Below are positions 9,044-17,408 of a stretch of 39,333 nt of DNA, piece after piece. Both the position numbers and the translations under genes were made by a program. The DNA lies in contig DATJZH010000086.1 of assembly GCA_035499215.1 (NCBI GenBank), positions 1-39,333 on the forward strand. The letters are read 5' to 3'. The notes beneath the pieces were generated by a model. It was not told the DNA's origin and made no database searches. It saw only the letters and a program-made list of their open reading frames with translations. Each line of letters begins with the position of its first letter. Positions within the stretch are counted from its first letter, which is position 1. Origin of the DNA: DATJZH01 sp035499215 (GTDB lineage: Bacteria; Actinomycetota; Actinomycetes; Streptosporangiales; Streptosporangiaceae).

Positions 9044-10223
9044 GCGGTCCCCAGCTGTCTCTGGCCGCGCCGCTGTCTCTGGCCGCGCCGCGGATGGCAC
9101 CGTCGGGCACCACCATGGTGCCGATGCCCGAGTCGGTGAAGATCTCTAGCAAGACAGCATGGGGCAGCCGCCCGTCCAGCACGTGTGCCTGCGGCACGCC
9201 GCCCAGCACGGCGGTCAGGCAGGCCCTCATCTTGGGGATCATGCCACCACTCAGCCCGGGCAGCATCGCCGCCAGTTCCGTTACGGTGAGCTGGCTGATG
9301 ACCTCGCTGAGTGCAGGCTTGGCGGTCACCGCACCTGCTCTATCCGGCCCGCCGCCATCCGGCTGGCTATCGCCCGGCCCGCCACGATCAGGCCCGCCAC
9401 CGTCCGGCCGGGCATCGCCCGTCCGGCTATCGTCCCGCTTGCCGCCATCCGGCGGGGTCTCGCCCGGCCCGGTACGGCCCGGCGCGCTAGCGCCAGCCGG
9501 GGCAACCGGGCCCGCTTCCGAGCCGCCTGTCCAGTTCGCGTAGAGGCCGGCCACGTCGGTGAGCAGGACCAGCTTTGCCGCGCCCAGTGCGACAGCCAGC
9601 GCCGCGGCCGCGGTGTCGGCGTTGACGTTGTAGACGTCGCCGGCGGCGCCGCGCGCGACGCTGGAGATTACCGGGATGCGGCGGTCGGCGATCAGGGCGG
9701 CCACAGCACCCGGATTGACGGACTCGATCTGTCCGACCTGCCCCAGGTCAACCAGCTCGCCATCCACTGTCGCCTGTGCCCGGCTTGCCGTGAGCAGGTG
9801 CGCGTCCTCGCCGGACATGCCGACCGCGAACGGGCCGTGCCGGTTGATCAGGCCGACGACATCCCTGTTCACCTGGCCGGTGAGGACCATCCGGACGATA
9901 TCCATGGCCTCCGGCGTGGTGACCCGCAGCCCGGCGCGGAACGTGACGGGCATGCCCAGCTTGTCCAGGTGCGCGCTGATCTGCGGGCCGCCGCCGTGCA
10001 CCACGACCGGGCGGAGCCCGGCATAGCGGAGGAAGACCACGTCCTGCGCGAACGCTACGCGCAGTGCTTCATCGGTCATGGCATTGCCGCCGAGCTTGAT
10101 CACCACCGTCTGCCCGTGGAAGCGCTCCAGCCAGGGCAGCGCCTCGATCAGGGTGGCCGCCTTGGCCGGGGCATCCGCTCTGCTGCCGACCGCGCGCCTG
10201 AGGCTGGGCTGCGCAGCCGTCAT
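9030..10223 (-). CDS. argB: Acetylglutamate kinase with a long low-complexity insert
   Basis: Phosphorylates N-acetylglutamate and is the usual point of arginine feedback control. The amino-acid kinase core is complete: VIKLGGNAM (41-49), VVHGGGPQI (74-82), NVNADTAAAALA (199-210), LVLLTDVAGLY (218-228), then GGMIPKM and a C-terminal LEIFTDSGIGTMV. The protein is 397 residues, whereas the family is usually about 300. The extra length is mainly a Gly/Pro/Asp-rich stretch at about 232-302, placed between LYANW and LSEVISQLTV where homologues have a short loop. A duplicated AARDS tail also lengthens the C-terminus. The ATG at 10221-10223 overlaps the argJ stop (ATGA). Function is probably retained because core motifs on both sides are intact. 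Confidence 0.95.
   Translation of the reverse strand: MTAAQPSLRRAVGSRADAPAKAATLIEALPWLERFHGQTVVIKLGGNAMTDEALRVAFAQDVVFLRYAGLRPVVVHGGGPQISAHLDKLGMPVTFRAGLRVTTPEAMDIVRMVLTGQVNRDVVGLINRHGPFAVGMSGEDAHLLTASRAQATVDGELVDLGQVGQIESVNPGAVAALIADRRIPVISSVARGAAGDVYNVNADTAAAALAVALGAAKLVLLTDVAGLYANWTGGSEAGPVAPAGASAPGRTGPGETPPDGGKRDDSRTGDARPDGGGPDRGGPGDSQPDGGGPDRAGAVTAKPALSEVISQLTVTELAAMLPGLSGGMIPKMRACLTAVLGGVPQAHVLDGRLPHAVLLEIFTDSGIGTMVVPDGAIRGAARDSGAARDSWGPHERH
9054..9089 (-). repeat. Perfect 18-bp tandem duplication at the 3' end of argB
   Basis: Two identical 18-bp units abut at 9054-9071 and 9072-9089. They keep frame and give the doubled AARDS in the ArgB C-terminus (residues 380-390). The second unit ends just upstream of the argD start, so the duplication also shifts the spacing of the argD ribosome-binding region. 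Confidence 0.85.
9318..9530 (-). repeat. Low-complexity insert in argB with degenerate 45-bp repeats
   Basis: This in-frame stretch encodes residues of about 232-302 of ArgB. The peptide PDGGGPDR occurs at 273-280 and again at 288-295, a 15-residue (45-bp) period, and a third weaker copy lies upstream (TPPDGGKRD). At DNA level, about 26 of 31 bases match between the two best copies. It looks like expansion of a surface loop by tandem duplication and drift. It is neither an intein (too short, no splicing motifs) nor a known domain. Confidence 0.75.
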
Positions 10224-11371
10224 GTCGAGTAGGCCGAATTCAGGTGGACGTACTCGGCGGTCAGGTCACTGGTCAAGATCGTGGCCGTGTCCTTGCCCGC
10301 CCGCAGGTCGACGGTGATGGTGACCTCCCGCGGCCGCAGGTCGACCGCCGACCTGTCCGCAGCGCCGCAGCCGTTCCGGCAGACCCAGACGCCGTTGATC
10401 GCCACATCCAGCTGATCAGGCTCGAAGGTCGCGCTGGTGGTCCCGACGGCGGCCAGCACCCGGCCCCAGTTCGGGTCCGCCCCGGCGATCGCGCACTTGA
10501 GCAGATTGCACCGCGCGATAGCGCGGCCGACGGCGAGGGCCTCCTCCTCGGCGGCCGCGCCGGCCACCTCGATCGCGATGGTCTTGCTGGCGCCTTCGGC
10601 ATCCTGCTGCATCTGGCTGGCCAGGTCCGCGCACGCGGCCGTCAGCAGCTCGGCGAAGTCGTCTGGATCTGGCGATGTCGCCGCTGCGCCGCTGGCCAGC
10701 AGCAGGACAGTGTCGTTGGTGGACATGCACCCGTCGGTGTCGAGCCGGTCGAAGGTCCTGCCCGCGGCCATCCGCAGCGCCGAGTCGAGATCGGCAGCCG
10801 GAAGGCTGGCGTCGGTCGTCACCACGACGAGCATGGTCGCCAGCGCCGGAGCCAGCATGGCGGCTCCCTTGGCCATCCCGCCGATCGTGTAGCCTGGCCC
10901 GCGCACGTGGCACGTCTTGGCGACGGTGTCCGTCGTCCGGATCGCCTCGGCGGCCGCCGGGCCGCCTCCGGCGTCCGCCGCCGCCACGGCAGCGTCCACA
11001 CCCGCCAGCAGCTTGTCCATCGGCAGACGATCGCCGATCAGGCCGGTCGAGCACACGGCGACGTCCGCCGCAGCGCCGCCGACCGCAGTGGCGAGCCGCT
11101 CTGCGGTGGCGTGGGTGTCCTGGAATCCGGCCGGGCCGGTGCAGGCGTTGGCGCCGCCGGAGTTCAGCACCACCGCACGGACCCGGCCGGCCCGGACGAC
11201 CTGCTGGGTCCAGAGCACCGGGGCTGCCTTGACCCGGTTGGCGGTGAAAACCCCGGCAGCCGCATCTGACGGGCCGTCGTTGAGCACGACGGCGAGGTCC
11301 GGGCCGCCCGACTCCTTGAGGCCTGCCGCCAGGCCGGCCGCGCGGAAACCGTGCGGGGCGGTGACACTCAT
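10220..11371 (-). CDS. argJ: Glutamate N-acetyltransferase / ornithine acetyltransferase (ArgJ)
   Basis: Transfers acetyl from N-acetylornithine back to glutamate, giving the cyclic arginine pathway; some ArgJ proteins also use acetyl-CoA. The 383-residue product has LNSGGANACTG (69-79) and the self-cleavage region KGAAMLAPALATML. Cleavage would fall between Ala178 and Thr179, leaving Thr179 as N-terminal nucleophile of the beta chain. The ATG at 11369-11371 overlaps the argC stop (ATGA) and has GGAG about 9 nt upstream; a start six codons earlier lies inside argC. Whether it is mono- or bifunctional cannot be told from sequence. No argE-like deacetylase is present, which fits the cyclic route. 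Confidence 0.95.
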   Translation of the reverse strand: MSVTAPHGFRAAGLAAGLKESGGPDLAVVLNDGPSDAAAGVFTANRVKAAPVLWTQQVVRAGRVRAVVLNSGGANACTGPAGFQDTHATAERLATAVGGAAADVAVCSTGLIGDRLPMDKLLAGVDAAVAAADAGGGPAAAEAIRTTDTVAKTCHVRGPGYTIGGMAKGAAMLAPALATMLVVVTTDASLPAADLDSALRMAAGRTFDRLDTDGCMSTNDTVLLLASGAAATSPDPDDFAELLTAACADLASQMQQDAEGASKTIAIEVAGAAAEEEALAVGRAIARCNLLKCAIAGADPNWGRVLAAVGTTSATFEPDQLDVAINGVWVCRNGCGAADRSAVDLRPREVTITVDLRAGKDTATILTSDLTAEYVHLNSAYST

Positions 11372-12450
11372 GGCGCGACTCCGCAGCAAGTGAGGCCTGC
11401 CGTTTCGGGCAGGCCGAGCATCAGGTTGGCGTTCTGGACGGCCTGCCCGGCGGCGCCCTTGCCCAGATTGTCGATCGCGGCTACCAGGGTCGCGCGGCGT
11501 GCGCGGCTGTCAACGGCTGCCTGCAGGTGCACGCCGTTCGATCCGGCCACCGCCGCCGTGGTCGGCCAGCTGTCCTCGGGGAGCAGACAGATGAACGGCT
11601 CGGCCGGGTAAGCGGCGGCCAGCGCGGCGCGCAGCACCGCCGTTGTCGTCGTCGGCCCGGCCAGGCGTGCCGTGCAGGTGGCGAGAATGCCGCGCGGCAT
11701 TGGCGCCAGGACCGGCGTGAACGAGACCCTGGCGCTTCCCTGCCGGTGCTGCGGGCCGCGGACGCCGGCCGCCGGCAGCGCTGTGGCCTCGTCCAGTGCC
11801 TGCTCGATCTCCGGCGTATGCCGGTGCGCGCCGGCCGCCTGATAGGCCGATACCGCCCCCATCACCTCGCTGGCGAGCAGGTTCGGCAGCAGCGAGCGGC
11901 CGGCTCCTGAGGTGCCGGAGGCGGCGACGACCACGACGTCGGTCGGCTCGGCGAGCCCGGCGGCCGCGAGCGGCGTCAATGCGATTATCGCGGCGGTTGC
12001 ATAGCAGCCGGGCACGGCGACGCGCCGGGCTGCCCGGATCTGCTCGCGCGCGCCCGGCAGTTCCGGCAGCCCGCGGGTCCACCGGCCGGGATGCTCACCC
12101 GGGTAGTGCCGGCCCCATGCAGCGGCGTCAGAGAGCCGGAAGTCGGGCCCGAGATCGACAATCCTGGTCGTGGCCGCGAAGCGGCCGGCCGCATGGGCCG
12201 CTTCGCCAGCCGGCAGCGCCAGGAAGGCGAGATCGCAGCCGGAAGCCGCCTCCGCGCCCGCCGGGTCGAAGGTCCGGCTCGCCAAGGCGGGCAGGCCCGC
12301 CAGGTGCGGGTGCACCTCGGCGATTGTCTTGCCGGCATTGCTGCCCGCCGTGACGGCGCCCAGTTCGAGATCTGGATGGCCAGCGAGAATCCGGAGCAGC
12401 TCGCCTCCGGCGTATCCGCTGGCGCCGGCTACCGCTACCCGCGCTCCCAT
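11368..12450 (-). CDS. argC: N-acetyl-gamma-glutamyl-phosphate reductase
   Basis: NADPH-dependent reduction of N-acetylglutamyl phosphate to the semialdehyde. The 360-residue product has the dinucleotide-binding start GASGYAGGEL (9-18) and the catalytic cysteine at 149 in VAVPGCYAT. The ATG at 12448-12450 follows AGGAGGG with a 3-nt gap, a decisive ribosome-binding site. The frame is open to 12537 but that extension would read through the ARG boxes and promoter. It is the first gene of the arginine operon, with about 50 nt of leader. Confidence 0.96.
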   Translation of the reverse strand: MGARVAVAGASGYAGGELLRILAGHPDLELGAVTAGSNAGKTIAEVHPHLAGLPALASRTFDPAGAEAASGCDLAFLALPAGEAAHAAGRFAATTRIVDLGPDFRLSDAAAWGRHYPGEHPGRWTRGLPELPGAREQIRAARRVAVPGCYATAAIIALTPLAAAGLAEPTDVVVVAASGTSGAGRSLLPNLLASEVMGAVSAYQAAGAHRHTPEIEQALDEATALPAAGVRGPQHRQGSARVSFTPVLAPMPRGILATCTARLAGPTTTTAVLRAALAAAYPAEPFICLLPEDSWPTTAAVAGSNGVHLQAAVDSRARRATLVAAIDNLGKGAAGQAVQNANLMLGLPETAGLTCCGVAP

Positions 12451-12501
12451 CGGCCCTCCTGCGGCCGCCCTGCAGTCAATGTCCGGATCACGAGCAGCAC
12501 T

Positions 12502-12537
12502 CTGCATGATTATGCATTGCGCCGTCATATTATGCAA
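12502..12537. promoter_or_regulatory. Tandem ARG boxes (ArgR operator) upstream of argC
   Basis: Box 1 contains the perfect inverted repeat TGCAT-GATT-ATGCA (12503-12516). Box 2, 20 bp away, contains CATATTATGCA (12526-12536), a weaker copy of the same palindrome. Paired 18-bp ARG boxes separated by 2-3 bp are the usual target of an ArgR hexamer in bacteria, and TGCAT/ATGCA half sites are typical. The A+T-rich patch stands out sharply from the surrounding GC-rich DNA. Confidence 0.85.
12509..12537 (-). promoter_or_regulatory. Predicted argC operon promoter overlapped by the ARG boxes
   Basis: The minus strand has -35 TTGCAT (12532-12537), a 17-nt spacer and -10 CATAAT (12509-12514). The -35 sits in ARG box 2 and the -10 in box 1, so bound ArgR would block RNA polymerase directly. 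A start near 12501 gives a short leader to the argC ATG at 12450. The match to consensus is moderate. Confidence 0.6.
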
Positions 12538-12728
12538 GCGCTTCTTCCGTCAGCACCACCCAGCGGCGCTTGCGACCGTGCGATGCTGATCACCGTCCCG
12601 GCGACCAGGACGGCGCTGATCGTGCAGCCCGAAGGCTGCCCCCAGCGCAGCGGCCCGGCTGCGAGTCCGCCCGGTGGCGGCTGGTCGCGCGGCATGTGCC
12701 GCTGATGTGTTGCGCAGGAAGGAGACTG

Positions 12729-13151
12729 ATGCGCGCTCGCTGGCCTGGGCCAGCTGCTGGCCGAAGGCTGCGGCCGCTGCAGACGGTCTGCGCCACCGCG
12801 TCGGTCATCGGCGGGCTGCTCGTCGTGGGCTGTGGCGGGCCCGCGACGAAACCGACCGTGCAGGCCATGGTCACCTCGTGCGGGACCACGCGCACGGCAG
12901 CGGCGGTTCCTGTGCACATTCAGGTCCGGCGCGGCAGCGTCTCCTGCACCACCGCGATGACGGTGGAACGGGCCTATGCCAAAGATATCCTCGACGGTCA
13001 TGCGCCTGGCAACGGCGGCGGCGGCCCGGTTACCGTGCACGGCTGGACATGCCAGGGATTTGCCACCCCTGTGGTGCTGAAGACCGGCAAGGCCTCCAGG
13101 TGCGTCCAGGGCAGCAGCGAAATCCTTGCCGTCCTGCCCACCCCGGCATAA
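12729..13151 (+). CDS. Small predicted lipoprotein, function unknown
   Basis: I do not recognise the family. The 140-residue product starts with a basic region and a hydrophobic stretch ending in the lipobox LVVGC, with Cys35 as the expected lipidated residue, so it should be an exported, membrane-anchored lipoprotein. The mature part has four further cysteines (in TSCGT, VSCTT, GWTCQG and SRCVQG) that could form two disulphides, and a GWTC-to-C segment near the end of a kind common in small actinobacterial secreted proteins. ATG at 12729 is preceded by GAAGGAG. It is transcribed away from argC, about 190 nt from the ARG boxes, and converges on the propeller gene. Coding reality is well supported by the signal and ribosome-binding site. 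Confidence 0.75.
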   Translation: MRARWPGPAAGRRLRPLQTVCATASVIGGLLVVGCGGPATKPTVQAMVTSCGTTRTAAAVPVHIQVRRGSVSCTTAMTVERAYAKDILDGHAPGNGGGGPVTVHGWTCQGFATPVVLKTGKASRCVQGSSEILAVLPTPA

Positions 13152-13192
13152 CCGGCTGAAAGGTCGGCGCGGACCACCCGGCAATGCGGCCT

Positions 13193-14509
13193 TCACCGCT
13201 TCAACCGCGCATTCCGCCGGCCGTGGCGGCCGCCGCCCGCCAGGGGGTCGATGCGGCCGCCGGCCAGCGGTATCCGGCCCTGCAGCGCGATGAGACCTTC
13301 CCCCCTCCGGCCGCGCACGATCGCGCCTGCAGCCCAGACGGACGTGGTCCCCGGCACCTGCGCCAGCCCAGTCAGGACACAGGCGCGGCGGCACGGTTCC
13401 AGCCGCGTCGGTCCGGTCCAGCGGCCAGCGTGCAGGTGCCATAGCCGCGACGTTGACAGGCCCTCGCTCGTGGCCACCGCCCACAGCCCGCCGCTGCCGT
13501 CCGGGACCATGCTGACCAGCTGGAACTCCACCCCAGAAGGGTGAGCGGACAGTCTGCTAACGGTCCACCGGGAACCGTTCCAGTTTGCCGCCTCCTCTGT
13601 CTGCCCCCGTCGGGCGTTCGGGATCCCGCCGCCGATCCAGATGTTGTGGTCGGAGCGAGCCAGGACGCTGGTGAGGCTCGCGCCGCGAGCAAACGCGCCC
13701 GGCAGCCGAACCGGGTTCCACTGGCGGCCGTTCCAGTGCGCGACGGCATTCCCGGCCGACATCGACCGGGTGCTCACCATCGGGAATCGTCCGAGCACTG
13801 CCCAGATGTCGCCGGGCGACAGCGAGCTGACGGCGCTGATCGCGGCATTCCCGGCCGGAGCGGTGACGACCTTCCAGCTATGGCCGTTGAAGTGGGCGAC
13901 ATACGGAGGCCCAGTCGCCGAGTCGGTCGAGGTGCCCGTCACATGGCCGCCGAAGGCCCAGACATTGCGGGCGCTGAACGCACGGACGGAGCTGATCGCC
14001 AGCACGTTGCCCGCGCTGTTGCCGGGCAGTCGGCCGGCGCTCCACCGCCGGCCATTCCAGTGCAGCCACACGCCGAGGACGTTGCTGACCGCCCAGAAAT
14101 CGGAACTGGAGGATGCGCCGACGGCGCTGAAAGGAAAGCCCTGCTGCCACTTCCTGGCGATCTTTCGTGGCAGCGCGACTGACTGCCATGCTGTTCCGTT
14201 CCAGTGCTCGATCAGCGGACGCGCTTGCCAGCCAGCGCGCGGGACGACCACACCGGCTGACCAGGCGTCCGCGCTGCTGTCCGCGGTGATGCTGGCCAGC
14301 AGCGGGCTTAGCTCGCCTGCCCGCAGCCGGAGTTCCACCCGCCAGCCCGCCGCCGCGGCAGCAGCCGGGGCTGCTGCCGCGGCGGTCCCGGCCCGCACAG
14401 CGGCGGTCCCGGCTGGGACAGCAGCCCGGACCGGGGCGGTCACGGCAGCCAGCGCGAGCGCGCTGCCCGACACGACGAGCAGCGCCCGTCGCGTCAGGAA
14501 CCGAATCAT
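13193..14509 (-). CDS. Exported WNG-repeat protein, probable beta-propeller
   Basis: Function unknown. The 438-residue product has an N-terminal signal sequence (two arginines at 7-8, hydrophobic core about 9-25, likely cleavage after PVRA near 29) and an Ala-rich linker to about 55. The rest holds repeated units made of a D/N-x-W-A-x-G strand (near 81, 137, 182, 234, 289, 342, 391) followed by a W-N-G-x-x-W strand (near 103, 151, 207, 259, 310). Seven of the first motif would suit a seven-bladed propeller of the Kelch/sialidase-like fold. ATG at 14507-14509 follows GGGGAG. Two cysteines near 373 and 377 may pair. It converges on the lipoprotein gene with 41 bp between the stops. An extracellular binding role is a guess. 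Confidence 0.8.
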   Translation of the reverse strand: MIRFLTRRALLVVSGSALALAAVTAPVRAAVPAGTAAVRAGTAAAAAPAAAAAAGWRVELRLRAGELSPLLASITADSSADAWSAGVVVPRAGWQARPLIEHWNGTAWQSVALPRKIARKWQQGFPFSAVGASSSSDFWAVSNVLGVWLHWNGRRWSAGRLPGNSAGNVLAISSVRAFSARNVWAFGGHVTGTSTDSATGPPYVAHFNGHSWKVVTAPAGNAAISAVSSLSPGDIWAVLGRFPMVSTRSMSAGNAVAHWNGRQWNPVRLPGAFARGASLTSVLARSDHNIWIGGGIPNARRGQTEEAANWNGSRWTVSRLSAHPSGVEFQLVSMVPDGSGGLWAVATSEGLSTSRLWHLHAGRWTGPTRLEPCRRACVLTGLAQVPGTTSVWAAGAIVRGRRGEGLIALQGRIPLAGGRIDPLAGGGRHGRRNARLKR

Positions 14510-14624
14510 GGCCGCTCCCCGCTGGCAGCGATCCCCAGAACCGGACGAACACTCATTCGCTGAACCCTAGCCGAGCTCTCCGACAGCACCCGCCCTGATC
14601 GCCAGCGGGCAGCGGGCAGCCTGG

Positions 14625-17408
14625 TCACGAACCGCCGCGGAGCACGGCCCCGGTGCGCCTGGCCGCCTCGGCCACCGCCGCATCGCGCGCGGCGCTGGCC
14701 TCCTCGGCGGTCAGCGTCCGGTCCAGCGCCCGCAGCCGCAGGGTATAAGCCAGCGACTTGCGTCCGGGGCTTACCTGCTCGCCGGTATATACATCGAACA
14801 GCGCGACGTCCTCGAGCAGGACATCGGAGCCCCGCCCGGTCGCGCCGGCGGCGAGCGCGTCCTGGACCTCGGCTGCGGGCACCGCGTCGGCGACCACGAG
14901 CGCCACATCCTGAGTAGCGACCGGATAGCTCGAGATGACCGGCGCGGCAACGGGCCCGAGCGACGCGGCCGCTGCCTCGACCACTGACATGTTCAGTTCG
15001 GCCGCGCAGGTCCGCGGCGGCAGGCCGAAGGCCTGTACCACCCGCGGGTGCAGCTCCCCGGCGTGACCCGCCAGCCACTCTTTGTCCTGGCCGGCCTGGA
15101 CGTAGAGCGCCGCGCAGCGGCCAGGGTGCCAGGGCCGCATCTGTTCCGGCCGGACCGCGAATGTGACCTGGCTGATCCGCGCTACCTGGCGGGCCGCCTC
15201 GATAGCGTCCTCGAAGACGGCCGGCCTGCCCGTGCCCCACCAGCCGGCCGTCTCGCGGTCACCGGTCAGCACCACGGCCAGGTGCAGCGGCTGGTCCGGG
15301 AGCGCCGCATCCAGGGCGGCTGCCTCCGCCACCGTGGGTCCCCGGTCGACGCGCAGGATCGGGGCGACGCGCTGCCCCTCAGGGCGGGCGAGGAAAACCA
15401 GCCCCTGCTCGAACAGCGCCGCGTCGGCAAAGCCGCGGCCGACGTTCCTGCTGAGTACCCGGAAAAGACCGGGCAGCAGTGTGGTTCGCAGCAGCGGCTC
15501 CTCCTCCCTGAGCGGATTGGCGACGCGGGCCGCCCGGCGCCGGGGGTCGGCGGGTTCCAGCTGCAGCCGGTCGGCGTCGGCTGCCGAGCTGAACGGGCTG
15601 CTCATCACCTCGACGTAGCTCGACCCTGCCAGCGCGCGGCCGATCGCCCTGCGCAACCGCTGGCGCCGGGTCAGCCCGCGGCCGGCCGGAGCGCGCGGCA
15701 GCCGGACCGGGATGCTCTCGTAGCCTTCCAGCCGGATGACTTCCTCGGCCAGATCACTGGGGTCGGTCAGGTCCGGGCGCCAGGAGGGCGGGACGACGAC
15801 GAGCCGTTCGCCGGGCCGGTCATGGCGGCCGCGTTCATGCCGGATGTGCCTGCTTGGCAGCGCGCCGCCGACTGCCGCGGCCATGCCGCCTGCCGCGCCC
15901 GCGCTGCCGCTCGCCGGGTAGCGGGTGCCCTCCTCCCCGGCGCCGCCGCCATCCGCGCCGGCTGCCGCTCCGCCGCTGGATCCCTTGCCTGATCCGCCGC
16001 CTGATGCTCGGGCTGACCCGCCGCCCGGCGCGCCGTCCCCGGCGGCGGCGTGCCGGCCCGTGCTCACGACTGAGCCGATCTGCTCCAGCCGCCACATCAC
16101 GACGTCGCGGCCGTAGACCATCCCGGCCACCTGATCCGGGTAATCGGCAGCAAGCACGATCGATACCGGCGGCACCGGGACGGACGCGTGCGTGCAGCCG
16201 GGCACGAGCGCACCGCCGCCAAGGCTGGCCAGCAGCGATGCGGCCTTCGCCGACGCGCGCAGCGGCAGCTCGCGGTCTACGCCCCGCTCGAACCGCGCGG
16301 AAGCCTCGCTGAACAGCCGGTGCCGCCGACTCATCCGGGCCGTTCCCTGCGGCGAGAAATGCGCTGCCTCGATCACCAGGTCGCGCGAGTCCGCGGTGAT
16401 CTCGGTGGCCAGGCCGCCCATGGTGCCGGCCATCGAGATCGGTCCAGACGAATCCGTGATCAGGATGTCGTCTGGATCGAGCTCGCGGACGACGTGATCC
16501 AGCGTCTCCAGCCGCTCGCCGGGGCGCGCGCGGCGAACCACGACCGGGCCCGACAGCCGGGCCCGGTCGAACGCATGCAGCGGCTGGCCGAGCTCGAGCA
16601 TGAGGTAATTGGTGACATCTACGGCCAGTGACACGCAGCGCATCCCCGCCCGCGTCAGCCGGACCCGGATCTGCAGGGAGGTCGGCCGGGACTCGTCGAT
16701 GCCGCGGACCTCCCGCAGCACGAACCGGTCACATGCGGTGGGGTCCTCGATGCTTGCCGGGTGCACCTCGTCCGAGCGGGCGCTGACGGCATCGGGGCCG
16801 CCGGGCAGGCCGCTGTCCGCCGGGTCGGTGAACTCCGCGCCGAACGCGATCGCCAGTTCCCGGGCAACGCCGCGGATGGACAGCGCGTAGCCCTTGTCCG
16901 GGGTCACGTTGATGTCGAGCACATCGTCGCGCAGCCCCGCGTAGGAGACGAAGTCGGTGCCGAGCGGCGCGTCCGCGGGCAGGACCAGGATCCCGGTGCG
17001 GTCATCCCCGATGCCCAGCTCAGCCGCGGAGCAGATCATCCCGTCCGATGTCCGGTCATAGGCCTGGCGGGCGCCGACCTCGAACCCGCCGGGCAGAACG
17101 GCGCCCGGCAGCGCGAGCGGCACCCGGTCGCCCACGGCAAAATTGGCGGCGCCGCAGATGACGTGCCTGTCGGCGGAACCGTCAGTTACCCGGCAGTACC
17201 TGATCGGCTTCCTGAACTCGGTCAGCTCCTCGATGCCGGTCACCTGCGCTACCACGACGCCGCTGATGTCGCGGCCGACCTGCTCGGTTCCCTCGACCTC
17301 CAGGCCAGCGGCCGTGAGCCGCCGGGCTATCTCGTCGACGGCGACACCCCCCGGGGCCCCCGGGTCGAGCCTGACGTACTCCAGCAGCCAGGACAGCGGA
17401 ACCCGCAT
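14625..17408 (-). CDS. pheT: Phenylalanyl-tRNA synthetase beta subunit with a Gly-rich insert
   Basis: With PheS forms the (alpha-beta)2 enzyme that charges tRNA-Phe. The 927-residue protein shows the N-terminal tRNA-binding (EMAP/OB-like) part at about 40-150, the B3/B4 editing region at about 210-400 and the B5 region from about 405. It continues with the catalytic-like core, and a C-terminal ferredoxin-fold anticodon-binding domain ends the chain. It is longer than the usual 800-850 residues because about 80 Gly/Ser/Ala-rich residues (451-533) interrupt B5 just before VVVPPSWRPDL. The ATG at 17406-17408 overlaps the pheS stop (TGATG) and has GGAGG just upstream; a GTG one codon earlier is possible. 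Confidence 0.95.
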   Translation of the reverse strand: MRVPLSWLLEYVRLDPGAPGGVAVDEIARRLTAAGLEVEGTEQVGRDISGVVVAQVTGIEELTEFRKPIRYCRVTDGSADRHVICGAANFAVGDRVPLALPGAVLPGGFEVGARQAYDRTSDGMICSAAELGIGDDRTGILVLPADAPLGTDFVSYAGLRDDVLDINVTPDKGYALSIRGVARELAIAFGAEFTDPADSGLPGGPDAVSARSDEVHPASIEDPTACDRFVLREVRGIDESRPTSLQIRVRLTRAGMRCVSLAVDVTNYLMLELGQPLHAFDRARLSGPVVVRRARPGERLETLDHVVRELDPDDILITDSSGPISMAGTMGGLATEITADSRDLVIEAAHFSPQGTARMSRRHRLFSEASARFERGVDRELPLRASAKAASLLASLGGGALVPGCTHASVPVPPVSIVLAADYPDQVAGMVYGRDVVMWRLEQIGSVVSTGRHAAAGDGAPGGGSARASGGGSGKGSSGGAAAGADGGGAGEEGTRYPASGSAGAAGGMAAAVGGALPSRHIRHERGRHDRPGERLVVVPPSWRPDLTDPSDLAEEVIRLEGYESIPVRLPRAPAGRGLTRRQRLRRAIGRALAGSSYVEVMSSPFSSAADADRLQLEPADPRRRAARVANPLREEEPLLRTTLLPGLFRVLSRNVGRGFADAALFEQGLVFLARPEGQRVAPILRVDRGPTVAEAAALDAALPDQPLHLAVVLTGDRETAGWWGTGRPAVFEDAIEAARQVARISQVTFAVRPEQMRPWHPGRCAALYVQAGQDKEWLAGHAGELHPRVVQAFGLPPRTCAAELNMSVVEAAAASLGPVAAPVISSYPVATQDVALVVADAVPAAEVQDALAAGATGRGSDVLLEDVALFDVYTGEQVSPGRKSLAYTLRLRALDRTLTAEEASAARDAAVAEAARRTGAVLRGGS
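15810..16058 (-). other. Low-complexity in-frame insert in pheT
   Basis: Encodes residues of about 451-533 of PheT: first glycine/serine/alanine-rich, then a basic His/Arg-rich stretch around HIRHERGRHDR. The B5 motif GSVVS before it and PPSWRPDL after it are normally only a few residues apart. The insert lacks clear periodicity at DNA level, keeps the frame over 249 nt, and has no recognisable domain. Confidence 0.75.

Noticed and set aside
9318..9530. Intein or mobile domain in argB
   Set aside because: Too short, lacks splice-junction residues and intein blocks; repeats and composition fit a disordered loop.
12451..12537. argC start at 12537
   Set aside because: It would translate the ARG boxes and promoter; the ATG at 12450 has AGGAGGG and the conserved N-terminus.
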